From CAYJKB01 sp964370625 (lineage in GTDB: Bacteria; Bacillota; Clostridia; Oscillospirales; Butyricicoccaceae): 24,074 nucleotides of DNA. Positions 15,758 through 23,983 of the stretch are shown here, piece by piece. The DNA is taken from positions 1 through 24,074 of the forward strand of contig CAYJKB010000033.1 in assembly GCA_964370625.1 (NCBI GenBank). The letters are read 5' to 3'. Each line of letters opens with the position of its first letter. Positions within the stretch are counted from its first letter, which is position 1. Below the pieces are notes generated by a model that searched no databases, was not told the DNA's origin, and was given only the letters and a program-made list of their open reading frames with translations. The position numbers and the translations under genes were made by a program.

Positions 15758-16897
15758 ATGAGTCTAATCAAATATGGCATGGTTGGGGGAGACCTGAAAG
15801 CATTTATTGGTGAAGTACATAGAAATGCTATTGGATTAAATCACGAAATGCAATTAGTATGTGGTTCTTTTTCAAGAAAAGCAGATGCTAATTTACAAAC
15901 AGGAGAAAAATATCATATAGAGCCACAGCGAATATATGAAGATTACAAAGAAATGGCAAAAGCAGAAGCAGGTAAAATTGACTTTGTCTCTATCTGCACA
16001 CCTAACTTTTCACATTTTGAAATCGCTAAAACATTTTTAAATGCTGGTATCAATGTAGTTTGTGAAAAGCCACTTTGTTTTGAAATTGAAGAAGCACTTG
16101 AACTTGAAGCATTGGCAAAAGAAAAAGATTTACTTTTCGCTGTAACTTATACTTATACAGGTTATACCATGGTTAAAGTAGCAAAAGAACTTATTGCAAA
16201 AGGAGAAATCGGAAATATTATCAATGTTAATGGTGAATATGCTCAAGAATGGTTGATTGACGAAGTTGGCAGAGATCAAAGCGACACAGCTAATCTTTCT
16301 GTATGGAGAAAAGATCCAAAATTCTCTGGGATTTCAAACTGTGTAGGCGATATCGGAACACATCTTGAAAATATGATTCATTATTTAACTGGGCTTGAAA
16401 TCAAACGTGTTTCAGCACTTTTAGATAACTATGGAAATCCACTTGATTTAAATGCTAATATGCTTGTTGAATATAAAAATGGTGTACGTGGTAACTATTG
16501 GTCAAGTCAAATTGCATGTGGACATTTAAACGGTCATAAATTCAGAATTTTTGGAGATAAAGGTGCGATTGAATGGAACCAAGAACACCCAGATCAATTG
16601 AAATTCACAAAAAAAGGGTGTGCAACACAAATTCTTGAAAGAGGCACAGGCTATATTGATGTTGAAGCTGGAAGTAATTCACGTATACCGTTTGGACATC
16701 CTGAAGGTCTGCATGTGGCATTTGCAAATATTTATAAAAACTTCGCAAACGCATTAAGAAAGAAAAAAGAAGGTCTACCTTATGATAAATATGACTTAGA
16801 TTTTCCAACTGTTACAGATGGAGTTTCAGGAGTGAAATTTATACATGCAGTGGTAGAAAGTTCTAAAAGCGATGGAGCATGGGTAGAAATTAAGTAA
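15758..16897 (+). CDS. Gfo/Idh/MocA-family NAD(P)-dependent oxidoreductase
   Basis: A 379-residue cytosolic dehydrogenase expected to oxidise or reduce a hydroxyl of a sugar, inositol or glycoside. The N-terminal Rossmann region begins GMVGGDLKAFIGEVHR, a variant of the usual GxGxxG seen in a subset of the family. VCEKPLCF carries the catalytic-site EKP motif, and CVGDIGTHLENMIHYLTG holds the GDIGTH segment with the conserved Asp/His. The C-terminal beta sheet domain is complete. Its ribosome site AGGAGG overlaps the stop codon of the upstream isomerase, so both are made together. Together with that protein it forms a two-enzyme module preceding the importer. The substrate may be a xylose conjugate or xylose-like cyclitol; this is inference from xylA/xylB downstream. 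Confidence 0.9.
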   Translation: MSLIKYGMVGGDLKAFIGEVHRNAIGLNHEMQLVCGSFSRKADANLQTGEKYHIEPQRIYEDYKEMAKAEAGKIDFVSICTPNFSHFEIAKTFLNAGINVVCEKPLCFEIEEALELEALAKEKDLLFAVTYTYTGYTMVKVAKELIAKGEIGNIINVNGEYAQEWLIDEVGRDQSDTANLSVWRKDPKFSGISNCVGDIGTHLENMIHYLTGLEIKRVSALLDNYGNPLDLNANMLVEYKNGVRGNYWSSQIACGHLNGHKFRIFGDKGAIEWNQEHPDQLKFTKKGCATQILERGTGYIDVEAGSNSRIPFGHPEGLHVAFANIYKNFANALRKKKEGLPYDKYDLDFPTVTDGVSGVKFIHAVVESSKSDGAWVEIK

Positions 16898-16919
16898 TCA
16901 CAAATATTTAATTAATGAA

Positions 16920-16941
16920 ATTAAGCTTCTTTAAGCTTAAT
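16920..16941 (+). other. hairpin before the binding-protein gene
   Basis: ATTAAGCTT (16920-16928) / AAGCTTAAT (16933-16941), a perfect 9-bp stem with loop CTTT and no T run after it. It may be a processing or mRNA-stabilising element ahead of the highly needed binding protein. Confidence 0.45.
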
Positions 16942-16966
16942 ATATAAAAAACTAGGAGGACTAAAA

Positions 16967-18076
16967 ATGAAAAAACTTACATCTTTACTATTGGGGCTTA
17001 CAATGATATTCTCACTTGCAGCATGTGGAGCACCAGCAGATGACACTCCAGCAGATGACACAACACCAGCAGATACAGCTGATAATGCAGCTGAACCAGC
17101 AGAAAAACAAACTATAGCAATCTTAGCACCAAACCCAACTCATGACTGGACAGGTTCAGTAGGTTATGCGGCAGAAGCTAAAGCAGAAGAAATCAATGAT
17201 GCTGGAACTTATGAAGCAGTTGTACTTAGCAGTGCAGATTCAGCAACACAAATTAGCCAAATTGATGATATTGTAGCTAATAAACAATATGATGCGGTTG
17301 TAATCTTGCCAATGGATAATACAGTTGAAGCATCTCTTACAAACCTTGTAAATTCTGGTATTCCTGTAGTTCAGTTTGACCGTCTAATTGCTTCACTTCA
17401 AGATAGCGTTGTTGCAAATGTTATGGGTGATAACGAAGCTATCGGATATGAAACAGCTATGCGTTTTGTAGAAAACGGTATTGAAAAAACTGATAATATC
17501 TTATTATTACAAGGAGACTTATCTTCAGTTCCTGGCATGAGAACAGATGGATTTAAAAAAGGTCTTATGGATTCAGGTTGGACAGAAGATGAAATCAATA
17601 CAGCTATCGTTGACTTAGGTTCAACAGGTTGGCAAAGATCAGAAGGTGAAAGATTATTCACTGACTGGCTAAATGGTGCTTCTGATGAAGATATTGCTTC
17701 AACAACTTGGGTATTTACACACGATGACCCTATCGCAATGGGTATCTTTGATGCATTATCAAAAACAGCTATTGAACAAAGCAAAAAAGATGCATTCTTG
17801 GGTGCAGAGCCTAGAATTAATCTAGCTTCTTCAGCTGGTGCAGCTGAAAACTATACAGTTCTTGCTGGAACACATAAAGACGCAGCTTATAACGATTTAT
17901 ACACTAAACTTGCAGATTATTTCTCAGTTACATATTCACCATACATGATGGAAGATGCAATTCAAGTTATGGTTGATCACTTAGATGGAAAAGCAATTGA
18001 ACAAATTACAGTTATTCCTGCTGAAGTAGTTGATGCAACTAATGTTGCTAATTACACAGGTTTTGGTGAAAAATAA
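16967..18076 (+). CDS. sugar ABC transporter substrate-binding lipoprotein
   Basis: The extracellular sugar receptor of the importer. The 369-residue precursor has a lipoprotein signal (MKKLTSLLLGLTMIFSLAAC) with a lipobox ending at Cys20, then an Ala/Asp/Thr/Pro-rich tether (about 22-46), then a type I periplasmic-binding fold of the ribose/xylose class: IAILAPNPTHDWTGSV, the DDIVANKQYDAVVILPMDN segment, IPVVQFDRLI, and WVFTHDDPIAMGIFDAL. The strong AGGAGG site and a hairpin on each side suggest it is made in excess over the membrane parts, as is usual. The neighbours point to xylose or a xylose-containing compound. The fold also resembles the multiple-sugar (ChvE-like) receptors, so another monosaccharide is possible. 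Confidence 0.92.
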   Translation: MKKLTSLLLGLTMIFSLAACGAPADDTPADDTTPADTADNAAEPAEKQTIAILAPNPTHDWTGSVGYAAEAKAEEINDAGTYEAVVLSSADSATQISQIDDIVANKQYDAVVILPMDNTVEASLTNLVNSGIPVVQFDRLIASLQDSVVANVMGDNEAIGYETAMRFVENGIEKTDNILLLQGDLSSVPGMRTDGFKKGLMDSGWTEDEINTAIVDLGSTGWQRSEGERLFTDWLNGASDEDIASTTWVFTHDDPIAMGIFDALSKTAIEQSKKDAFLGAEPRINLASSAGAAENYTVLAGTHKDAAYNDLYTKLADYFSVTYSPYMMEDAIQVMVDHLDGKAIEQITVIPAEVVDATNVANYTGFGEK

Positions 18077-18132
18077 TTGCAAAGATGTCAATGGTAGATA
18101 ACACTTTTCTGAAAGAATAAAATTAGCAATGC

Positions 18133-18187
18133 TTCGAAAAATCTCTTGGAGCTATGGAATAGTAATAGCAAAGAGAGATTTTTCGAA
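18133..18187 (+). terminator. large hairpin between binding protein and ATPase, likely attenuator
   Basis: Perfect 14-bp arms TTCGAAAAATCTCT (18133-18146) / AGAGATTTTTCGAA (18174-18187) with an inner GCTAT/ATAGC pair (18151-18155, 18165-18169). ATATATTTTC follows. No strong promoter is visible between here and the ATPase gene, so the structure probably lets only part of the transcript continue, or protects the upstream message. Confidence 0.6.
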
Positions 18188-18331
18188 ATATATTTTCTCA
18201 TTAAAGCATTTCTGATTTATTATATTTACCTTTAAAACGCAGCGATAACAGTTTAATTAAGGGGAAAATGGAGTTATCAGAAACATTTTGAGGAAAACTG
18301 TAAATATTGAAGTTAAGAGAGGAAAAGTAAT

Positions 18332-19837
18332 ATGAACATACTGGAGATGTCCAATATTTACAAAGCATTTTACGGTGTAAGAGTGCTAAATGGTATTGAT
18401 TTTTCTGTAAAAAAAGGCGAAGTTCATGCTCTTTTAGGAGAAAATGGAGCTGGAAAATCAACGCTTATGAATATATTAGCAGCTGTCCATGCACGTGATA
18501 ATGGAACAATAAAATTTGATGGGCAAGAAATTTTGAAAAATGCATCAATACAGCATGTAGAAGATTTAGGAGTTGCATTTGTACATCAAGAACTAAATTT
18601 ATTTAATGACCTTAAAGTATATGAAAATATGTTTTTAACAAAAGAACTCACTAATAAATTTGGGATGTTAGACAAAAAAGCAATGATAGCAGAATGTGAA
18701 AAAATCTTTCATGATCTAGGTGTTGATATTGACCCAAGAGAACTCGTAGATGATTTAGAAACTAGTAAAAAACAACTTTTAGAAATAGCAAAAGCACTTT
18801 TTAGCAAAGTGAAACTAATTATATTAGATGAACCGACAACATCACTTAATAATAATGAAATAGAACTTTTATTCGGAATTGTAAACGGTTTAAAAGCAAA
18901 AGGTGTTTCATTTATATTTATATCACATAAAATGACAGAAATCTTTAGCTTATCAGATCGATATAGTGTACTTCGAAATGGTGATTTAGTAGGTGTAGGG
19001 GAAATAAAAGATATTACTCCAGAAGAAATTACAAAACTTATGGTTGGAGAATCATATCAAGAAGGGAACTCTTACATTATGCGTGAGCTAAACGAGCCTG
19101 TACTTGAAGTTGAAAATCTTACAGCAAAAGGTTTCCGTAATATTAATTTGACAGTAAAACGAGGCGAAATTATAGGGCTTACAGGACTTAAAGGCGCCGG
19201 TGTTAGTAGTTTTTTAAAATGTTTATTTGGAAATAATAAAGTAATAACTGGAACTATTAAAATTAACAATAAAGAAGTTAAATTAAATAGAATAAAACAG
19301 GCGATGAGTAATGGAGTTGCAATGGTCGCAGCTAATCGTAAAGAAAATAGTATTATCCCTGATTTTACATTATTAGAAAACACATATATAGCAGAACAAG
19401 TACTTTCTGCAAATAAGCAATTAATATCTAAAAAGAATGAAATAGAAAAATATGATAATTATAAATCTATGCTTTCTATAAAAGCAAATAGTCATGAAGA
19501 TTTGATAACAAGCCTATCAGGGGGAAATCAGCAAAAAGTTATTCTGGGAAGATGGCTTAATACTCAGGCAGATATTTTACTTCTTGATAATCCAACACAA
19601 GGGATAGATGTGGGTGCAAAAGCAGAGATATATAAATTAATTTTAAAGTTGTCTGAAGCTGGCAAAACTGTGCTCGTGAACACTTTGGAAATAGCAGAAA
19701 TTATGCAAATAGCAGATAGATGTGCTGTTTTTTATCAAGGAGAAATCAAGGTAATACTTGACAGAAAAGACATTACCGAACAACAGGTTATGCTGTATGC
19801 AACCAATGCAATAGCGATAAGTGGAGGTAAAGAATAA
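18332..19837 (+). CDS. sugar ABC transporter ATP-binding protein (RbsA/XylG-like, two nucleotide-binding domains)
   Basis: Powers sugar import; 501 residues holding two ATPase domains in tandem. Domain 1 (about 3-235) has Walker A GENGAGKST (36-44), Walker B LIILDEPTTSL with Glu167, and H-loop His199, but its signature is degenerate (LETSKKQLLEIAKAL). Domain 2 (about 257-500) has a degenerate Walker A (GLKGAGVSS, no Lys), a good signature LSGGNQQ (395-401), and Walker B ILLLDNPTQGID, where the usual catalytic Glu is Asn420. Loss of the second Walker A lysine is normal in this family; the Asn is less so. The gene starts 255 bases after the binding protein, beyond a large hairpin, with a GAGAGGAAAAG ribosome site. 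It ends one base before the permease ATG. Confidence 0.93.
   Translation: MNILEMSNIYKAFYGVRVLNGIDFSVKKGEVHALLGENGAGKSTLMNILAAVHARDNGTIKFDGQEILKNASIQHVEDLGVAFVHQELNLFNDLKVYENMFLTKELTNKFGMLDKKAMIAECEKIFHDLGVDIDPRELVDDLETSKKQLLEIAKALFSKVKLIILDEPTTSLNNNEIELLFGIVNGLKAKGVSFIFISHKMTEIFSLSDRYSVLRNGDLVGVGEIKDITPEEITKLMVGESYQEGNSYIMRELNEPVLEVENLTAKGFRNINLTVKRGEIIGLTGLKGAGVSSFLKCLFGNNKVITGTIKINNKEVKLNRIKQAMSNGVAMVAANRKENSIIPDFTLLENTYIAEQVLSANKQLISKKNEIEKYDNYKSMLSIKANSHEDLITSLSGGNQQKVILGRWLNTQADILLLDNPTQGIDVGAKAEIYKLILKLSEAGKTVLVNTLEIAEIMQIADRCAVFYQGEIKVILDRKDITEQQVMLYATNAIAISGGKE
19823..19828 (+). promoter_or_regulatory. ribosome binding site that decides the permease start
   Basis: GGAGGT lies inside the end of the ATPase gene, 10 bases before the ATG at 19839. 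An in-frame GTG at 19821 lies upstream of this site and is unlikely to be used. Confidence 0.65.
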
Positions 19838-19838
19838 C

Positions 19839-20900
19839 ATGAAAAAAGCAAGTTCAAATAATTCAGGCAAAAAAATAGGTAAATATATAGCTGAATATAA
19901 TTTCGTAATTATATGTCTTGCGATATTAATAGCTTACTTAATTACAGCAGCAGGGGGAATTACTTATGCTGGTGTAATGAATGTATTTAGACATTCAGCC
20001 GTTGTTGGTGTTATGGCACTTGGAATGGGAATAGTAATTATAACTAAAGGAATAGATTTATCAGTAGGTAGTATGTTGTCTTTAGTTGGTATAGCTGCTA
20101 TTTTAGCATTTAATGCAACGGGAAGCATTTTTGTAACATTACTGACATGTATTCTATGTGGTGCTGGATGTGGGCTATTGAATGGTTTATTAGTTGGTAA
20201 AGCCAAACTGCCACCATTTATTGTTACACTTGCAACTATGTTGATTTTCCGTTCAGTTGCACAATATACTTGTAGAGTAGTTACAAATACAAACCAAATT
20301 AGTTTAGATCATGCACTCCCAGCAAGAGAAACATTATTTAATTTTGGTAATTCATTTGTGCTTACAATACCAATGTCAGGAATTATATTTATAGCTGTTA
20401 CAATCTTAATGGTGATTATAACAACTCAAACAAAGTTTGGTAAATCTATATATGCCGTAGGCTCGAATGAAAAAGCAGCAAGACTTGCAGGTATAAATGT
20501 TGATTTAGTTACTATTTCTATGTATTTAATCACAGGAATATTAGTAGGCGTATCAGCATTTTTATGGATTGCAATGAATGCAGCAGTTGACCCTGCAACG
20601 CTAGGTAGTTCAAATGAAATGTATGCTATCGCAGCTGTTGTTATTGGTGGCATTTCTATGAGCGGAGGTAAAGGAAAGATATTAGGTGTATTATTTGGTG
20701 CAATGTCATATTCAATCATTGATAAAATTATTACTTCATTAGGAATGGATACACTGATTAATAACTCAATTAAAGGTATTATATTATTACTTGCTATAGC
20801 GGTGCAAATCACGATACCAATGATTAAAAATAAGATAGAAACATCTAAAAGAAGAAAAGAATTAGCAGAACATGCAGTGTCAGCAACAAAAAACAGCTAA
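19839..20900 (+). CDS. sugar ABC transporter permease (RbsC/XylH-like)
   Basis: Inner-membrane channel subunit, probably a homodimer. The 353-residue protein begins with a short polar tail, then about nine or ten membrane helices from residue 24 on. Family hallmarks include GMGIVIITKGIDLSVGSMLS, GLLNGLLVGKAKLPPFIVTL and the ATPase-contact loop GSNEKAARLAGINVD, followed by AIAAVVIGGISMSGGKG. It is the type of permease that pairs with double-domain ATPases and ribose-type receptors. Start chosen at the ATG 10 bases after GGAGGT. It starts one base after the ATPase stop codon, so the two are translated together. Sugar specificity follows the receptor. Confidence 0.94.
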   Translation: MKKASSNNSGKKIGKYIAEYNFVIICLAILIAYLITAAGGITYAGVMNVFRHSAVVGVMALGMGIVIITKGIDLSVGSMLSLVGIAAILAFNATGSIFVTLLTCILCGAGCGLLNGLLVGKAKLPPFIVTLATMLIFRSVAQYTCRVVTNTNQISLDHALPARETLFNFGNSFVLTIPMSGIIFIAVTILMVIITTQTKFGKSIYAVGSNEKAARLAGINVDLVTISMYLITGILVGVSAFLWIAMNAAVDPATLGSSNEMYAIAAVVIGGISMSGGKGKILGVLFGAMSYSIIDKIITSLGMDTLINNSIKGIILLLAIAVQITIPMIKNKIETSKRRKELAEHAVSATKNS

Positions 20901-20942
20901 AAACATGAAAAATTATAAATAAGAATAAGGAGATAAAAAATT

Positions 20943-22250
20943 ATGAAAAATTATAATGAGGTATCAAAAGTTGTTTATGATCCGTCAAGCAAAGATGCAT
21001 ATACATTTAGGTTTTATAACCCAGAAGAGATTATTTTAGGTAAAACAATGAAAGAACACTTGAAATTTGCATTAAGTTGGTGGCATACAATTTGTGCTGG
21101 CGGTGTTGATATGTTTGGAGGAGAAACACTGAGTAAAAAATTTGCTGATGACCCAATGGTACAAGCAAAAGCTAAGGTTGATTTTGGTTTTGAATTAATG
21201 GGTAAGCTTGGCATTGAATATTATTGTTTTCATGATGCAGATATTGCACCAGAAGGCGAAACACTTGAAGAAAGCGTAAAATACCTTGAAGAAATAACAG
21301 ATTATCTTCTTGAAAAACAAAAAGAAACAGGGATTAAACTACTTTGGGGAACAGCAAACAATTTTTCAGATAAAAAGTTTATGGCTGGTGCTGGAACTTC
21401 GCCAAGTGCTGATATTTTTGCAATTTCAGCAGGGAAAATTAAAGCAGCTCTTGATGCAACAATTAAACTTGGTGGTACAGGATATGTATTTTGGGGTGGC
21501 AGAGAAGGTTATGATACTTTAATTAATACAGATATGGGGCTAGAACTTGATAATCTTGCAAGACTTCTTACAATGGCAAGGGATTATGGTAGAGCAAATG
21601 GGTTTAAAGGTGATTTTTATATTGAGCCAAAACCAAAAGAGCCAACAAAACATCAATATGACTTTGATACAGCAACTTGTGTTGCGTTCTTACAAAAGTA
21701 TAATTTAATAGATGATTTCAAAATTAATGTTGAAGCAAACCATGCAACATTAGCAGGACACACTTTCCAACATGAATTAAGAGTTGCAAGAGTTAATGGT
21801 GTGTTTGGTTCTATAGATGCAAATCAGGGTGATATGTTGCTTGGATGGGATACAGACCAATTTCCAACAAATGTTTATGACGCAACGCTTTGCATGTATG
21901 AAGTATTAAAAGAAGGTGGATTTACAAATGGTGGATTAAACTTTGATGCAAAAGCTAGAAGACAATCTAATACATTTGAAGATATTTTACTTGCATATAT
22001 TTCTGGAATGGATACATTTGCACTTGGACTTAAAAAAGCAGCTGAAATTATTGAAGATGGAAGAATAGATAATTTTATTGATGATAGATATTCTTCATAT
22101 AATCAAGGATTTGGAAAAGATATATTAGATGGAAAAGTTACACTTGAAAGCGCTTATGAATATGCGAAAAACATAAAAAATATAGAAGTTGCATCAGGTA
22201 GACAAGAATACTTAGAAAATATTATGAATGAAATTATGTTCAAAGGCTAA
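20943..22250 (+). CDS. xylA: xylose isomerase
   Basis: Converts D-xylose to D-xylulose in the cytosol using two divalent metals. The 435-residue length and N-terminal extension fit the class II enzymes of Clostridia. All key residues can be placed: His97 and Asp100 (CFHDADIAPEG), WGGREGYDTLINTD (184-197), Glu228 and Lys230 (IEPKPKEPT), Glu264 and His267 (NVEANHATLAGH), Asp292 (SIDANQGD), Asp303 and Asp305 (GWDTDQFP), and Asp335 (NFDAKARR). An AAGGAG site precedes the ATG. It lies 42 bases after the permease and 77 bases before xylulokinase, completing the import and catabolism set. A side activity on glucose or other aldoses is possible, but the main role is clear. Confidence 0.98.
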   Translation: MKNYNEVSKVVYDPSSKDAYTFRFYNPEEIILGKTMKEHLKFALSWWHTICAGGVDMFGGETLSKKFADDPMVQAKAKVDFGFELMGKLGIEYYCFHDADIAPEGETLEESVKYLEEITDYLLEKQKETGIKLLWGTANNFSDKKFMAGAGTSPSADIFAISAGKIKAALDATIKLGGTGYVFWGGREGYDTLINTDMGLELDNLARLLTMARDYGRANGFKGDFYIEPKPKEPTKHQYDFDTATCVAFLQKYNLIDDFKINVEANHATLAGHTFQHELRVARVNGVFGSIDANQGDMLLGWDTDQFPTNVYDATLCMYEVLKEGGFTNGGLNFDAKARRQSNTFEDILLAYISGMDTFALGLKKAAEIIEDGRIDNFIDDRYSSYNQGFGKDILDGKVTLESAYEYAKNIKNIEVASGRQEYLENIMNEIMFKG

Positions 22251-22327
22251 TATAAGCATATACCCTATTAATATGGCAAGCCTATATTGTAGAAAAAAGT
22301 AAATATTGCTAAATAAGGAGAATTAAA

Positions 22328-23779
22328 ATGTTTTTAGGGATAGATTTAGGTACATCAAGTGTAAAAATATTGCTTGCAAATAGTGATGGTGAGATAATAG
22401 ATAGCCAAAGTACAGAATATCCGATTTCATATCCAAAAGAAGGCTGGGCAGAACAAAATCCAGAAGATTGGTGGGAAGGATTTAAAATTGTTGTTAAGGA
22501 ATTGGGAAAACGTAGAGATATAAGCAAAATTGAAGGAATGAGCTTTTCAGGGCAAATGCATGGACTTGTATTACTTGATGAAAATGATGAAGTTATTCGG
22601 CCAGCTCTTTTGTGGAATGATGGAAGAACAGTTAAAGAGTGTGAATACTTAAACAATGATATTGGAATGAATAAATTAATATCATGGACAGGAAATAAAG
22701 CATTAACAGGGTTTACAGCACCAAAAGTTTTATGGGTGAAAAACAATGAACCTGAGAACTTTAATAAAATAGCAAAAATCATGTTACCAAAAGATTATAT
22801 TCAATATAAAATTAGTGGAGTATTTGCATCTGATGTGTCTGATAACAGTGGTACATTGTATTTTGATGTAAAAAACAAAAAATGGTCAGCAGAAATGCTG
22901 GAAATATTAGAAATCAAAGAAAAAATGCTTCCAAAATCATATGAAAGTGCCAGTATCGTAGGAACAGTGAAAAATAATGTTGCACAAGAACTAGGTTTAT
23001 CACCTGAAGCAAAAGTTATTATTGGTGGTGGCGACCAAGCTATGGGAGCAATTGGCACTGGTACGATAAAATCAGGACAAATATCTATTTCACTTGGAAC
23101 ATCGGGAGTAATCTTTATTAATGCAAATGAATTTGTTGAAGATAAAAATGCTGGGCTACATTCATTTTGTCATGCAAATGGAAGTTATCATTTAATGGGT
23201 GTAACATTAGCATGTGCTGGTTCGACAAAATGGTGGATTGAAGATGTGCTTAATACAAAGGACTATAATGATGAATTTGATGGAATAAGTCAAATGGAAA
23301 TTTTAGAAAATCTATTATTTTTACCTTATATGATAGGAGAACGTTCACCTATAAATAACCCAAATGCAAAAGGAACTCTACATGGATTAAGTCTTACAAT
23401 GAGTAGGAAAGATATTACAAAAGGAATTGTTGAGGGCATTTGTTTTTCATTAAAAGATTGTCTTTGTGTTGCAAATGAAGGTGGAGTTTATCCAGAATTT
23501 GCAAGAGTAATTGGCGGAGGTGCAAAGTCAAAAGATTGGTTACAAATGTTATCTGATATTTTAGAATTGGAAATTCGTACAATTAATACATCTGAAGGTG
23601 GAGGTTTTGGGGCAATTATTCTTGCGATGACAGCTTGTGGAAAATTTCAAAGTATAGCACAAGGTTGTGATGCATTAATTTCAGAAACAAGCACATTTAC
23701 TCCAAATCAAGAAAGAGTAATAAAGTACAGGGAAAAATTCATAAAATATAAAAAACTATATCAAAATTTATACAAATAA
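22328..23779 (+). CDS. xylB: xylulokinase (FGGY carbohydrate kinase)
   Basis: Phosphorylates D-xylulose to xylulose 5-phosphate, the entry into the pentose phosphate or phosphoketolase route. The 483-residue protein has the two-domain ASKHA fold. GIDLGTSSVK (4-13) with Asp6 starts the phosphate site, SGQMHGLV (74-81) is the xylulose-contact segment, IIGGGDQAMGAIGTG (231-245) holds the catalytic base Asp236, and a late VIGGGAKSKDWLQMLSD is the adenosine motif. The start follows a strong AAGGAG site. Last gene of the operon; inverted repeats follow. The GQMHG motif and the adjacent xylA make xylulose much more likely than glycerol, gluconate or ribulose. Confidence 0.96.
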   Translation: MFLGIDLGTSSVKILLANSDGEIIDSQSTEYPISYPKEGWAEQNPEDWWEGFKIVVKELGKRRDISKIEGMSFSGQMHGLVLLDENDEVIRPALLWNDGRTVKECEYLNNDIGMNKLISWTGNKALTGFTAPKVLWVKNNEPENFNKIAKIMLPKDYIQYKISGVFASDVSDNSGTLYFDVKNKKWSAEMLEILEIKEKMLPKSYESASIVGTVKNNVAQELGLSPEAKVIIGGGDQAMGAIGTGTIKSGQISISLGTSGVIFINANEFVEDKNAGLHSFCHANGSYHLMGVTLACAGSTKWWIEDVLNTKDYNDEFDGISQMEILENLLFLPYMIGERSPINNPNAKGTLHGLSLTMSRKDITKGIVEGICFSLKDCLCVANEGGVYPEFARVIGGGAKSKDWLQMLSDILELEIRTINTSEGGGFGAIILAMTACGKFQSIAQGCDALISETSTFTPNQERVIKYREKFIKYKKLYQNLYK

Positions 23780-23802
23780 AGATAATGAATTTAAAAGTAA
23801 GA

Positions 23803-23829
23803 AAACATCTGATTGTCAGTTAGATGTTT
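23803..23829 (+). terminator. short hairpin after xylB
   Basis: AAACATCT (23803-23810) / AGATGTTT (23822-23829), an 8-bp stem with an 11-base loop starting 24 bases after the xylB stop. No T run follows, so as a terminator it is weak. Confidence 0.4.
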
Positions 23830-23868
23830 ACCTAATTTGTATTAAGTAAAAGTAATTGAAAGTATGTA

Positions 23869-23912
23869 AAGAGCCTCGACCGTGCAAAAATGCGTGTCGA
23901 GGCTCTTGGTTA
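23869..23912 (+). terminator. main terminator of the sugar operon
   Basis: Perfect 12-bp arms AAGAGCCTCGAC (23869-23880) / GTCGAGGCTCTT (23896-23907), GC-rich, with inner GCA/TGC pairing. The tail is TTGGTTAATT, only partly T-rich, but stem strength is high. Confidence 0.7.
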
Positions 23913-23955
23913 ATTATATACTAAAAACAGGTACAACTGCACTGCAACATAAAAA

Positions 23956-23983
23956 TAACGATTAAGATAAATCTTAATCGTTA
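23956..23983. terminator. perfect inverted repeat near the right edge
   Basis: TAACGATTAAGAT (23956-23968) / ATCTTAATCGTTA (23971-23983) with a 2-base centre and an A run (23951-23955) on its left. On the minus strand the A run becomes a T run, so it could end a leftward gene lying beyond the window. It could also be a protein-binding site. Nothing in 23984-24074 reads as a gene. Confidence 0.4.
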
